Positions 22,314 to 38,384 of a DNA stretch of 64,000 nt are shown here, one piece after another. Where the stretch lies: the NCBI GenBank assembly GCA_018105865.1, contig CM030849.1, forward strand, positions 2,978,513 to 3,042,512, in the 5' to 3' direction. The stretch is from Metaphire vulgaris. Lineage: Eukaryota; Annelida; Clitellata; Crassiclitellata; Megascolecidae. Position 1 is the first letter of the stretch, and every line of letters begins with the position of its first letter. Under the pieces are notes generated by a model, which was not told where the DNA came from, did no database searches, and saw nothing but the letters and a program-made list of their open reading frames with translations. The position numbers and the translations under genes were made by a program.

Positions 22314-24472
22314 TCAATCAAAAGGCACCACAGATGGTGACAAATTGGTAAGTGCACAGCAGACGCGCACTATTTTGTCAAGTGTTGTTAAAGTCTTGCT
22401 TTCATCAACACGCAGCAATGTGATGGGAATAGTTCCTTCTAGAATGGTGAATTTTTGGCGAGTTAATCCTATTACTCTTTCCACATGAATTCGGAGAGAA
22501 GACAAATTTCTCGAAAACTCCACATCCACTGGATCGAGCTGTTTCTTTCCTTTAGTAAACACTGGAATTTCTAACGTGGCAGAGTGCAGTGCAAGAGAAT
22601 CGGCTATGTTGAATCCTCTGTCAGCCATAACCACATCACCTGTCCTTAAATTATCAAAATAGCCACAGTTTTCAGTTACATACTTGTCGCTCGCACGGCC
22701 TCCCCAACCTTTCGAAATGAAGGTGATAACACCCTGTGGTGTTATTCCAATAAGATATTTCATTGTATTGTGGGACTTGTAATCTGAATATGTCTGAGCT
22801 CTTGCCTTAAGATCAGAAGGTCGTTCGATAAAAATTTCGAAACAGTCAATAATGCTGATACAATATTCAAACTTGTCTCGAAAACTGGCAGGCATGGTTA
22901 ATTTTAGTTGATCTCTTTGTACAAAACACGAGTGCTGGAACCAGTCTGGTATCGCACACATCGATAACATTTTGGAAGGTTCTTGAGACTGTAGATGCCG
23001 ATACGTTGAAATAAAATGCAAGAAAGTCCAGGCTCAGGTTGTGACGCAATCTCATAAGACACAGAATGAACTGCTGGAATAAAGTAAGGGATGAACGATT
23101 CTGTATGAATGGTGAACTTGCTGCAAACACGCCATAAGCATTGAAAATGATGGTAAGCCCAACAAGTTCCTAACTTTTCTGTCGTTTCCTCTAAAAGACT
23201 CCTCATCTGTCGACAGATCTGCAAGTCGCTGCTTCAAATTCATATTTTCCACTCTCAGATCATCAAGTTCTTTCTCAATAGCTGTAAGATTGTTGACATT
23301 GAGATCAGTTTGTGTGGATATGGATTTAGCGACATCGCAAACAGAGCTGGTGGTTGATACATTAGGCATATCTTCTCCAGAGGTAACTTCAACAAAGCCA
23401 GAACTTAAATTCCGTAGAGAGATAGCTGCTTCCATTCGTTGGTGATTGGCCAGTCTCCTTCTCTTTGCTGCTTGACGTTCCTTGTAACGAAGTGCTGTTG
23501 CAGTCGCCTTTACGTTTCACAGGAGACCGTAAACGAAAATAATGATGGCACATAGTCAGGTGAAAGTGGATCGTCGCTCTTTGCGCCTAGAGGAGAAACA
23601 AATAAATTGTCTCTAGTTTATAACGTGTCTTTTAATTTAATTTAATTTAATTTCTATATTTCCAACTAAATTCATGTTATTCACAACAGCTACACAATTT
23701 AACAAGACAGACAAACAAATTAGTAAATTCAAAACTCATAATACAATTATATCAAACAACTATAACAATAAATTTACTTAGCTAATTCATAACAGACACA
23801 TTTACCAAAACATATTAAAGTCAAGTATATATAGTCAATCAAATGGTACAATAATTAAGTCCATGAATAAACAACAGGTGTTAATCAATCAGAAAGCTTA
23901 AAGGTGTATATGTTGTAATCCAGGACTTCTTAAGTATCATATATTGGAAATGTGCGATGCCAAAGGGAAGTGGTTCCCATGTATTGAGACAAATAAGTGG
24001 ACTTCTATATCAGGTAATCAAAGTGAAGAATATTTTTAAAATATTTATTTAGTTCAGAGCACACTAGGCCTATTTACGCTTCGCACATTTTCAAAAGGTC
24101 TAAATGTCAACGGGCCGTCGTTTTTATATTCTGATTTCGTTCCTGTATATTGGGCTATAAAATGTGAAACAGCCATTTCAATACGTTTTCCTAATATGTA
24201 GTATCAAAAGATTTATTTACGGCATATTACAGTGGCAGTGGCTTAACAAACTGTTGGATAATAAACGGTCAATTCAAACTCAGCCAACCTGAAATGAAGT
24301 GGCGACTACATATTCGGGTGTACTCATTCGGCTCCCACTTATCACGACGGCAAGCTGCAATCCATCGCCCTCTTCTTTCGTAGTTTTTTGGAAATCGGTA
24401 AAATTTTATCGTCGCACGTGTCTCGACAGAATGTCTATTTTGGCAACCAACGGCACAACACGAAACGACCAT
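22314..24472 (-). pseudogene. THAP / DDE_4 transposase of the ISL2EU-type element (multiple frame breaks)
   Basis: Exon 1 (24,472-24,289) starts ATG and encodes a THAP zinc finger: CCAVGC, then WEPNEYTRICSRHF, fitting C-X2-4-C-X35-50-C-X2-H. A GT donor at 24,288 and an AG ending at 23,587 bound a 702-bp intron, and the joined frame continues into YVPSLFSF, the usual end of the THAP fold. Exon 2 then gives a basic segment and coiled coil (LDDLRVENMNLKQRLADL), a helix-turn-helix ([19 protein letters not shown]) and the catalytic domain: [32 protein letters not shown] and [10 protein letters not shown] hold the likely D, D and E. Frames change near 23,500, 23,128 and 22,915, so the reading frame is broken at least three times. 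Stop at 22,314. Confidence 0.9.
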
Positions 24473-24539
24473 CTTCGCTTTAGTTTCGAGAAAATGTCCT
24501 ATTCGATTCGTACCTTCGAGATTCGAACAGCTGATTTCT

Positions 24540-24604
24540 TGCCAAACAACATGGCGGCATAAAATTTTATTTACATGCGTGATCTCGCGAGAAAGACCTC
24601 TATA
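24540..24604 (-). repeat. Right TIR of the ISL2EU-type element
   Basis: Inverse of the left TIR: inner block 24,540-24,561 (on the minus strand TATGCCGCC then TGTTTGGCA) and outer block 24,593-24,604 (TATAGAGGTCTT). Between the TIR and the THAP start codon the minus strand also has a short upstream ORF starting at the TIR ATG (MLFGKKSA...). Confidence 0.75.
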
Positions 24605-25353
24605 TTTAAGTAATTACAGACGCTACTTTCCTTGTCTTATCCATTCTCATTCCAAGATTTGGCTTAATATTATGTAACTAGCGAATATTGACGAATATTC
24701 GCGATAAAAATATAAATTTCGCTCAGCGCGCAGACAAAGGGACCGTATTAGTCTCTAAAATTTTAGAAATAGGGTTATAGCCAAGCTTTAAAAAGGTACG
24801 TGCATTTTTTTTAAAGTTGATGTATCTTAAAACAGATCCATGGTTTAAATTCTTCGCAGAATTACTTTCCACATGAAATCCCACATAAAGTTCTATTTTC
24901 ACTAAGCCAAAAGATAGGAAAATTAAGTGCACTGTAAGTGAATCGAACAATGTGAGGCTGATGTTACTTGAAAAATGTAATTTTACTTATTCGATAGATG
25001 TCGTGAGCATAATCATCGATGTTTTACAGCACAGAGACTAGTGTTTGATAGAGCTAATAGGGGACATCCACAAATTACGTCACTCTCGAGGAGGGGATAA
25101 GTCTAAGAAGTGTGACAGTTTGTGACAGGGGAGGGGTAAGGACCAAAGTGACTTTACGCTTTCAGTATAAATAAAACCTTATATGTACCTGATACTGGGG
25201 GCTGTCCATAAAGGACGTCACGCATTTAGGGGAGAGGGTTCACACATTTGTGACGATGTGTGACGATGGGGTGAGGGGCTACCAAAAATTCAAAATTGTG
25301 ACGTCACATAATACTAAATATTTTTATTAATAAAGCAATTCAAATGATGATGG

Positions 25354-25395
<42 letters not shown>

Positions 25396-26449
25396 CGATG
25401 ATGAAATGTTCATGTTTATGGTGGGTTGGATTGGCCAGAGAACCGATGTTATTGATTGATTTTCTGCAGTTAATAGGTTTAAGTAATGGTAACTTATATT
25501 ACGGTGGGTGGTTGGGTTAGGTCAAGTAACCAAACTTTATAAATACCAGAAAATGCATAGGTCTTTAGCCTACGTAAACGAAATTATATTTAGAGAAAAA
25601 TTAGTTATTAATTGTCCGACATTACCATAACCAAGTACGGATTTTGAAATAAATTTCTATTGTAAAGTCTCTTTAGAGAGGAAAGAAGTAAGTGAAATCT
25701 TCGATGTTGAAGTCTTTAGCAGAGAAGACGCAATGAGGTCTCGCCAGCAATTCGCTGCAAATAACAATACAGTAGCAACATCTCAATGTTCCATGTCACA
25801 GTCTTCAACACACAAGTGTGTCTACATGTGTCCAATTTCGGCGTTACGACGAGAATTAACCGGTCGCATGCCGCCAAATCGGCCGCTTTGAAGAAAAGCA
25901 AAATAATCGATCGCTTTGGCCTTTTTATTTACTATTATCACGCATGCAGTTCATAGCTCACCTGCGCAGGTGCGTGTTCCGGCTGTCCCTAGTACCTTTT
26001 TCCGACGAGGTGCCGATATCAAGAAAGATCCCACCTGTTGGAACTGCTACGTGATCTCAGAATGGCTGTCTTTGGCTATTCGCAGCGATGAATGATTGAC
26101 TTCTTGACTGACTTCGTCGTCCTCACTCATGTAGATCATCGCCTGACGGGGATTGATTCCAGCGCAAGTGGCACCCAGGTGAGGTGGTCTCCTACATTCA
26201 GAGGCGTTGCGTAATGGAAGTCCAGGGGTGCCAAGATACCCCCCCCCATATCTTGTTTTGTCTGAAAAAAGTTCATAACATTCAGAGACGTCGTGCAATG
26301 GTGGCTAGGGGAGTCTACAGACCCCACTTTTTGAGAAACAGAAATTTTTTACATGATATTAATAACTTTTTATACTTTACAAAAATTATAATAAAAAAAT
26401 TTTTAAAACTAATTTAGACTCTCCTTATTTTTTGATGCACTACGCCCCT

Positions 26450-27080
26450 GCAAGGAACCTGGACCCGAATTTTGGATCTCTATCAGGTGTCTGATTGCTT
26501 TAAAGGGTTTTAAAATCTATAAAATATAGGCGAAAAGCCTCCATATTATATTGCCAATAGGCCTATTGGTCTAGACACATTAATAAGGTGGAAAGTGACG
26601 GATTTTTCTAGCCCAATGACATCACTACAAGGTGTTTGAAGGTTCTAAATAGAAATTTGGGTGAAATATCGACATGAATTTTTGGGTCGCCTGAAAATTT
26701 TTCATGGACTATAGTCCAGGGGATTTTTTCGAAATTTGAGCGAAAATTTGTGGTGTCGTAGAGATTTTATATTTGCACCGATTGAAGCCCCGTCCATGTC
26801 TGCAAGGAATCTGGACCCGCATTTTGGATATCTATCAGATATCTGACTGCTTTAAAGGTTTGAAAATCTATAAAATGTATAGCCACCATTATTATATTTT
26901 GCAATATAGACACATTAATAAGGTGGAAAGTGACGGATTTTTCTACTCCACTGACATCACTGCAAGGTGTTTGAAGGTTCTAAATAGAAATTTGGGTGAA
27001 ATATCGACATGAATTTTTGGATCGCCCGAAAATTTTTCATCGAAAATTAATTTTCCAGGGTGTTTTTCGAAATTTGAGTT
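26450..27080. repeat. Tandem duplication, unit about 340 bp
   Basis: Copy 1 (26,450-26,735) and copy 2 (26,802-27,080) share TCTGGACCCG, GGTGGAAAGTGACGGATTTT, AAGGTGTTTGAAGGTTC and GGTGAAATATCGACATGAAT in the same order. No protein is recognised in either copy. Confidence 0.8.
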
Positions 27081-27389
27081 TTAACCCCCAAATCCCCTCC
27101 TTTTTTGCTACGCCACTGACTCAATACGAGCCTCAGGAGAATGAAGATAGCTTGCCCTATTTGAACGCGAGGCAGTGACACGTCGTAAATCCATTTCTCC
27201 TCACCTCGACGCCCACCCACCACCCTTTGCTATTATTTGCTGCGGATGCTGATACATTGTAGCCTACCCCAATACTAAAGTAGCTATTGTGCGTGTGTCA
27301 TCGACCGTAGCAGACACGGTGGGGATCTTCTGCTCGGAACCTGAGATGGAACTGGCAGTGCACCGAGTCATGCTAGAATGCTAGATGCT

Positions 27390-27631
27390 ACCAAGACTGT
27401 TTAATACCAATTTTGTGGCATTTTATCATATACACTTAGCCTGATTGCCTAAGTACTGTCAATATACTAACTTTTATCAACAATTATACAAATAACTGTA
27501 TTCCTTTAACATTGCCTCAGGCTGGCTGGCTGTTCCGAATCCCCCACTGACGTCATACTGGGCGGGGTTCGAGATAATGAGGCAGCAGTACATCGATGTT
27601 AGCTAGCCTTATAGTATTAAACAGTCTTGGT
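27390..27631. mobile_element. MITE with perfect 18-bp TIRs
   Basis: ACCAAGACTGTTTAATAC (27,390-27,407) and its exact inverse GTATTAAACAGTCTTGGT (27,614-27,631). The interior is not coding. Target duplication and superfamily unresolved. Confidence 0.75.
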
Positions 27632-28349
27632 TTAATACTAGGTATTTAATTTACTTGAGATGCTACGGTATTCAGTCTAGTATTCAGTCTCCTAACGCAT
27701 CAAGGCTTCAGCGGCTGAGCCTGGTGTGGACAACACAGCCGTCACCCATTGGATAACTTGAAATAAGTCTACTGTACGTAATCGAGAGATGAGACATTGA
27801 TGAGTCATGTTCACGTTGGTCGCACTACGACCTGTCGTGAGTAAATTAAGAGACGCTGAACTTTAATAGATAAACCTAGATGTCTAGATTTTCAAATATA
27901 TTTAATCTCCTTTAAATATTTTTTTCATTTCAGTCGGCGGCCCACCTTTAAATATTTTTTTCTTTTTATTCGGCGGCCCACCGGGATCGAATCTCCCGGT
28001 ATCCCGGTGGCCCAGTCCAAGCCTGCATTCATTCATCATGATTTTTCTTGCCAGAACCCAATCTTGTTTTCATTTCGTCTGTGCGTACATGATCTGGACT
28101 GAACTTACCACTATTATTATATCTGACGCCTTCTAATGTCTTTTTCAAAATCAGATTTTTTTGGTGCAACGCCTACAACACCCCTTCGCTATGCCAAGGG
28201 CTTCAAGAAACACCCGATTTCGGAAAAAGTTTTCTTTTTAAAAAAGGACTGAGGTAATTTTTAACTGGCGGATATATTTTTCTACACTTTCCCTGTTGAT
28301 CTGGATTACCATTATGTAAAATACTTGTTTTAGGCATTGGCCCTATTTT

Positions 28350-28620
28350 CAGTGGCGTAGCGAGGCAAAGTTCCGCCAGGGGCGAGAAAAAAAGTGCCAC
28401 CTCCGAAATTTTCCTGACAAGCAAAAAAACGTTATCGACTTCCCGAAATTTCCCGACAAGCAAAAAACCGTTATCAACCTTCCGAAATTTTCTGACAAGC
28501 AAAAAACCGCTATTAAAAACAAAAAAAACTTATCAAAATTCAAAAATCTCGAAAATGCCGCCCCTAGGGAAAGTGCCGCCCGGGGCGGTTCGCCCCCACT
28601 GCCCCCTCGCTACGCCACTG
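28350..28620. mobile_element. hAT MITE with perfect 8-bp target duplication
   Basis: TIRs CAGTGGCGTAGCGAGG and CCTCGCTACGCCACTG are exact inverses; CCTATTTT flanks both sides (28,342-28,349 and 28,621-28,628). The interior has three tandem copies of a motif like CCGAAATTTTCTGACAAGC followed by AAAAAA. Small ORFs inside are repeat artefacts. Confidence 0.9.
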
Positions 28621-29823
28621 CCTATTTTTAAATATGAATAGCCTACGCGAAATAACGATACAGGTGAGCCTATAAAGTCTATAGTAGGCCTATAGACGAT
28701 TTCAATGAATTAATGCATGAATGAATGAATGAACTAATGAACAACGAACGAAAAAATAAAAAAATAAATGAGTGCATGAATGAATTATTAATTAATGAAT
28801 GAATTGGTTGATTAATTATTTAGTGAATTAGTGAAATAACTAGTGAAATGAAATAACTAGTGAATTAATTGATTGGTCAATATTAATTGACAAATTAGTC
28901 AGTGAATTTGATGATGAATGAGTGAATGACTGAATGGATGAACGAATGAATCAATCAATCAACCGAGAACGACTAATAATCTATGAATTCATCAATTCTC
29001 TGCTCTCGTCCGAGCTCTAGTAATAAAATTGTAAAATTAATAGCGCATAATGTAGGCTACACGTTATCCAGCCGTAATAACAATTGTAAATTGTTGTTAC
29101 TGTGGCGTAAATATTTTATATCAGTCGCATAGATAGCTTGTAACCATTGGTAACGTAGGACGTAACTAAATTATCGGTTCGTAAGGGCAAGAGTCGACCT
29201 GTGAATGTCTCTATTCTGAGTTTTATCTGCTTAGATGTTTGCTTATTTACCATCAATGTCTGATAATTCGCCTAATTCTTGGTCGGCTCTGTAGACGGGG
29301 AGTGACAAAGCCAACTGTAATCGATACCCTTTGGATTATTCATTTGCGCGCTCGCTGGCATCTTCGTTCGTCTTTTGAAATTCCGGTAATTCGAGCGTGC
29401 AATGCGTTTGTGTGTGCATGCATGCTTTGTTTGGCGACCCCTGTTGTTCGCGACGACGACGACGACGACGATGATGTGTGTGTGTGTGTGTGTGTGTGCG
29501 TGCGTGCAATCATCGCTCATATTCCTGCAATAAAATTGCTTTTGAAATTATTCGTTGACGGAAATATCGACGACTGTTTATTTTCATTTTCTTTTGTTTA
29601 CCCTTCTCTTTATCGGCGTAGATCGACTGCCATAGTTCTGCCATGTCATATCATCCTTTCACTCCGTGTACCTGAGCTCTAGGTTTATTGACGTGGCCAC
29701 AAGAGGGCAGCGGGGTGGGGGCGGGGGTGGGGGTGTGTGGATCTTTTTTCCGTCTGGGATCAGTCGCGGAATTTGCCATTTAAGGCTGATGAGAAATTTT
29801 TATCAACAGACTGTTACAGGAAT

Positions 29824-30135
29824 CCGTGGCAGTTCCACGTGGGTGGTGAGTGGGGATGCATCCCCTCACCGGACTTTTTTGTTTGTCAAACTATTTTTGA
29901 GTAAAAGTCAAGTAAAATGAACGGGGAAAAATTGCGGGAGACTTTTTTGCTTGTTAACCTATTTTTCGGTAAAATTCGGGAAAAATTGCCTTTTCTGCTT
30001 GTCAGCTTTTTTCTTTCCGGCAAAGTTTATTGATTTCCCCCTCTCTTTTCATCCCTCCACTAATTTCCTATGAATTCATTTCATCCCCGCCCCCCCCCAC
30101 CACCACCAAGAAATCCTGTGACAAATTCCACTGGG
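29824..30135 (-). mobile_element. CAGTGGCGG-family hAT-like element, inverted and worn
   Basis: Inverted relative to the copies at 15,986 and 31,831: GTGGGGATGCATCCCC lies near the left end, the internal TTTTTGCTTGTTAACC and TTCTGCTTGTCAGC are inverses of the family motif, and AAGAAATCCTG lies near the right end. Termini are diverged. Confidence 0.55.
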
Positions 30136-30229
30136 AAAGAAACTCAGCCTTTGCAAAATTTTCGAAGATGAGCTAGAAAGACGGGCGTAGTCATAAAAAT
30201 GGAACTAACTAGTGATCAATAACGGCAAT

Positions 30230-30232
30230 AAC

Positions 30233-30275
<43 letters not shown>
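30230..30275. repeat. (AAT)n microsatellite
   Basis: AAT array about 160 bp upstream of the ceramidase start codon. Confidence 0.9.
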
Positions 30276-30277
<2 letters not shown>

Positions 30278-30432
30278 TGACATTTTAATTTTGAGACGTT
30301 CATGCAAAATATAAAAAGCAAAATAACTTCGAATGATGATGGATTGGCCTACTTCTGAAAAATAATTTTATCGCCCCTTTTTATTCCCGAAGGTAAACGA
30401 GCAGCCGATTTTCTAAAATAAGCGCCTTTTTT

Positions 30433-34132
<3,700 letters not shown>

Positions 34133-34430
34133 TAATACGTGGCACCACCGTCAGCATTCATAGTTTCTTTCTATCCGTCCGCGTGTGTTTGTGACTCTGC
34201 GTTAATGTATGCGTTTGTTTGTTCACTTTTGCCACGCTTAATGTTTATACATGTGATGTGTTCGTTTGTTTTTCAATCAATTTCAATTCCGGTGACAATC
34301 AAAATCCTAACCGAGTTGAACCTATCGTTAAGAGAACTTTTACATATTTTTCTAAGTATTTATTTTTGCACTATTGTACGGTTTTTGATGCTCAGTTTTT
34401 GCCAATGAAGTATATTTTTCTGAAGATTTG

Positions 34431-34436
34431 AATAAA
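34431..34436 (+). terminator. Polyadenylation signal for ACER
   Basis: AATAAA about 300 bp downstream of the ACER stop codon, following AT-rich sequence. It gives a plausible 3' UTR of 34,133 to about 34,455. No cDNA evidence here. Confidence 0.6.
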
Positions 34437-34751
34437 ATATTATCTTAAATTTTTCGACTGGGTCTCTCAAACAGGCAGTTCATACTATAATTTAGAAATA
34501 ATGCAAGGTTTCAATTTTTCGCTCCCAACAGTTCACAAACTAAAAAATTGGGGATCACCATTTTCTGCCAATCAGACTTTTCATGACAGTGGAGTAAGTT
34601 GGCCTAGTGCAGAAAGTGGGACTTGGTGTTTAACTTGTTGCAACCGTGGTCCCCCCCCCAAAAAAAAAGACGGTGCCCGGGGCAGGCTTGCCTCTGCTCT
34701 CCCTACCTAAGGCTCTGGATGTTTCAACTGTGTAACGACTTGAGTATAACC

Positions 34752-35032
34752 AGTGGCGGTTCCAGGAATTCTTGGTGGGAAGGGATGACAAAAATGTATA
34801 GGAAGTTGATGGAGGGATGGAAAGTTAAGAAAAAAAGAAATGAGAGAAAACAGGTAATTCTTAGTGTTTTTGCCCACTATATGTTACTAAACCTTGCTGG
34901 AAAATTTTGACAAGCAAAAAGGTCATCCACATCTGTGGTATTAACTTCACCGAATGTAAAAATTTTTAAAAAGCTTATGAAAAATATGTTGACAAGAGCA
35001 AAAAAACTCTGGTGGGGGATGCATCCCCAGTC
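34752..35032 (+). mobile_element. CAGTGGCGG-family hAT-like element, right end lost
   Basis: Starts CAGTGGCGGTTCCAGGAATT, contains TTGACAAGCAAAAAGGTCATC, and ends near GGGGGATGCATCCCCAGTCA without the CCGCCACTG terminus. Confidence 0.65.
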
Positions 35033-35336
35033 AATGCATTCATCAACATGGTGTAACTTCCACTGATTATATAATGCACTACACATAATGCACATATAAA
35101 GCACAGACCAAGTCAATGTCTATTTTCTGATGGTGAACTCAAGCCAGAGATAAGAATAGCTTGAGTCACTGAACACAACACAACATAGAAACTTCTATAG
35201 CGCCATTTTAGTAATGCTTTTTGCATCAGTCGATGGTCGCTCTAGATCTGAATCGTCGTTCCCCGTTATCGAATCAAATCCAGGGTCGAACCCTAAGCTG
35301 CAAATAATAATAGTAATGATGATGATGATGATGATG

Positions 35337-35399
<63 letters not shown>

Positions 35400-36066
35400 G
35401 CATGATTTCTAATGTTGGTCCAGGAGACACTAATTAGCCTGTGTGAAATCCACTAAAAATAACTATAGTGAAACAATAGGGGGAGGGGAAATCAAGTCAG
35501 TAAGTAATGACAAGGAAATTCTCCATGCCCTCCCTTCTCCCCAAATATCATAGGCCTGGTGGTATTAGTACTAGTTATTTGTCATGTATAGCAAAAACCT
35601 GTGCACATGATGTAAAGAGTACGCTCTTAAGTTTAAACACAAAGCAGACTTTATATTATATTTCTTGAAAATTACCATTTACACTATGCACAGTAATCAT
35701 CTAAAGCATCAGAGTCCTGAATAGAATTACAAGCCACAGCATTAACTTCATGAAAATGTCAAGTAAAAACACAGCGAGAATAGAAGTAACAGATGCAAAG
35801 CAACGCACAGGCATTTAATGTCATGTTTCACACAAAGATGTTGCAGTCTTGACAGAGAGAGAGGCACTAGATTTCTATTCAATTCGGAAACCAAATTAAC
35901 TTCGGTAAGATTAGAGCAAAACTATGGAAACATGAAAAGCTGCGCTGAAGACAGGAATCGATGGAGACAATTCTTAACTGCCAACCTTCACAATGAAGAT
36001 GACACATAAAGAAGAAAGAAGATTAGAGCAGCTGTATACATGCAAAGATTATCATAATTCTTATTG

Positions 36067-36067
<1 letters not shown>

Positions 36068-36115
<48 letters not shown>

Positions 36116-36243
36116 TGCAGCAGCAGCAGCAGTGTAGTACTACTAGCAGTAGTAGTTGCAGTATAATGGCAGTAGTAGTAGCAGTAGTAGTACTAGCAGT
36201 AGTTGCAGTATAATGGCAGTAGTAGTAGAAGTAGTAGTAGTAA

Positions 36244-36297
<54 letters not shown>

Positions 36298-36321
36298 CAG
36301 TAGTGGCAGTAGTATAATGGC

Positions 36322-36403
<82 letters not shown>

Positions 36404-36430
36404 ACAGTAGTTGTAGCAGTAGCAGCAGAG
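36068..36430. repeat. (ATT)n and (AGT/AGC)n microsatellite cluster
   Basis: ATT array followed by interrupted AGT/AGC arrays. It opens poly-Ser, poly-Val, poly-Leu and poly-Tyr frames on both strands, all artefacts. Confidence 0.97.
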
Positions 36431-36921
36431 CAACAAAATAAAAACAAGTTAATAGTGCCAAGAAATTCACATCAAAATCTCTTTATTCAAATGAATTTTA
36501 TCTGGTCACAGTATTCCTGCAATATAAGAGGTGCCTTGTTATACAAGTCCTTCATTACAGTAGATTTTTGAAATCATGAAACAAGACTTATATATTCTCT
36601 GTCCTTTCTCCCCAATTTCAGGATTGCCATGGCAGTTTTTCAAAGGCAGTGGATTCTGACAATAACAAGTACACGTAACACGTTAATGATTCACCCGACA
36701 ATGTTATTTTTACTTTGAAATTTTATTTAAAAAATTTTTATCGCACAATTTTTGTATTCACGAGCATATGTATACTCATGTAAATGTATTTTAAACAATT
36801 ACTGTATTTTTATCCAGATGTCAAATGCACAGCTAGTGTTAATCAAAGATCAACAATAAGGTACACATAAAAGAAAATACCCAAAGTAGTGTGCACATAT
36901 CAATAATGGAAACATTTGGTA

Positions 36922-37099
36922 TACAGTGGATCCCACTTAATCGCATACCGCTTAATTGCATAACCCGCATAATCGCATAACAACATAAAAACCCGAACCA
37001 GTGTTTTGTGTATCAGACGTCCCGGCTATTCGCATAGCCCTGTTAATCGCATAAGCAAGGCTCTCACGGCACCTACGCAATTAAGCGGATTTCACTGTA
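36922..37099. mobile_element. TA-flanked MITE (Tigger-like), copy 1
   Basis: TACAGTGGATCCCACTTAAT at the left and ATTAAGCGGATTTCACTGTA at the right; interior repeats AATCGCATA-type units. A sister copy is at 42,814-43,003. Confidence 0.8.
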
Positions 37100-38008
37100 T
37101 ATCATAGAATGTACTAAAGTTTCCCATCAGCAACAAACCTCATATTTTACTTAAAACGTACACTGTATTCAAAGTATTTCCGTCTACACACTGACTAATA
37201 AAATTGAACGTAAACTTTTAATTTTGACCTCAAGAGTTCACTCGATGATTTCATGGAAATCGTTAGAAATGTAAAAACCGACATGAAAAATACGGTTGCC
37301 TTGAATATTAGGACCTTGAATATTAGGACCTATAAATACAGAAAATAAGAAACTACAAAAGTGGGACTCTGCAGGTAAATTATGGTAATTTTCTGTAAAT
37401 ATGTTATCAATACAAAAGATATGTCCCATTTTTAAATATATTAGATTATTATATATTAATTTCTTTAATCTTGTAAATATCCTCTTAATCTCTTCAATAT
37501 TTCATAGATTTGAAATGCAAATACATGTCATTACATGTACAGTACAAATTGTGAGTACAATTCTAAGAGGGCAATATCGATTCGAAAACGGCTTTCTCCC
37601 TAATTTTTAAGACTCCCCAGTACTGATCCCACAGTTGCTGCATTGACAGATATAAAACAAATAGTGGTGGGGCCGTATTATCTCTATACCAAAATTTCTG
37701 ATCTCTAGCTATAAGGGTCAGACTGTCAAATACTAAAATTGTTGACCTTCAGTGGGGTCAACCTTGACAAGTGGGGTTGAACCGCCCCTCAAAAATCCAA
37801 TGGTGGTTAAAGATAAATGTGTGCAACATGAATATTATCAAATCAGACAATCTGGGTTCAAATAAAGGCCAAGCGTAAATCTCAAAATGTCAAAGCCCAC
37901 TTCCAAAGTAGAATTTCCATTGGGGGTCATGAAATGTAACTGGACATTTTTGGTACTGGGAGCTTTAGTTTTTTGGAATCTTGGATCTCAGAACACTGTT
38001 TCCATGGG

Positions 38009-38171
38009 CAGGGTTTAATCAAGGCCGTTTCCGGGGAGAGGGAGAATTGCTCTTTCCCCCTCCCAGGAAATTTCAAATTCCCCCACGGAAATTTTGGCAT
38101 ACTATATCAACTTACAACGCTCCCCCCAGCCTTGTCAGCCCCCCCCCCACCCGAGTCCAGATTAGCCACTG
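38009..38171. mobile_element. CAGGGTTTAATC hAT MITE, copy 2, perfect target duplication
   Basis: Starts CAGGGTTTAATCAAGG and ends GATTAGCCACTG. TCCATGGG flanks both sides (38,001-38,008 and 38,172-38,179). Same interior as the copies at 33,439 and 62,750. Confidence 0.88.
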
Positions 38172-38304
38172 TCCATGGGTCATTTCATTAATGCGGTAAC
38201 AAACTTCACATTAACAATGCAAAGATTTCCCTCTCACAAGACACAAATATTTACATTTCAAACGCACAGATATTGGCTAGAAGTCCGATAGCACACGCGT
38301 GCCC

Positions 38305-38384
38305 TTAACCCCTTAACTGGGGATCCCGGATATGTCCGTCCATTTTACATTGAGTTACAGTTAAAAACACGGTTAAGGGGTTAA
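38305..38384. mobile_element. 80-bp TTAA MITE, copy D
   Basis: TTAACCCCTTAACTGGGG to GGTTAAGGGGTTAA, same length and interior as copy A. Confidence 0.85.

Larger units (their letters stand above)
17682..24604. mobile_element. ISL2EU-type two-gene DNA transposon (degenerate)
   Basis: Two convergent genes lie between matching ends. The + gene encodes a SWIM/YqaJ/PHD protein and the - gene a THAP/DDE_4 transposase. I recall this two-protein architecture as the hallmark of ISL2EU (IS4EU) elements; the name rests on that memory. Outer TIR blocks are 17,682-17,693 and 24,593-24,604 (11 of 12 match), inner blocks 17,728-17,749 and 24,540-24,561 (21 of 22 match), at equivalent spacing. The span is about 6.9 kb, of which 910 bp is a later hAT insertion. 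Frame breaks in both genes make this copy non-autonomous unless they are assembly errors. The target duplication and exact outer base were not resolved. Confidence 0.85.
24605..30432. other. Intergenic region rich in miniature elements
   Basis: No conserved coding sequence found. It holds two GGGG(A/C)TGTCCATAAA-type element ends at 25,061 and 25,195 (related to the Harbinger-like MITE at 17,290), a GAT microsatellite (25,343-25,403), an approximately 340-bp tandem duplication (26,450-27,080), several MITEs, a degenerate GAATGAAT/GATTAATT tract (28,710-28,960) and a GACGAC/TGTG repeat (29,451-29,505). Confidence 0.6.

Noticed and set aside
23587..24288. THAP domain as a separate host gene unrelated to the transposase
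   Set aside because: GT and AG sites join the THAP exon in phase to the start of the transposase exon, and the gene lies between the TIRs.
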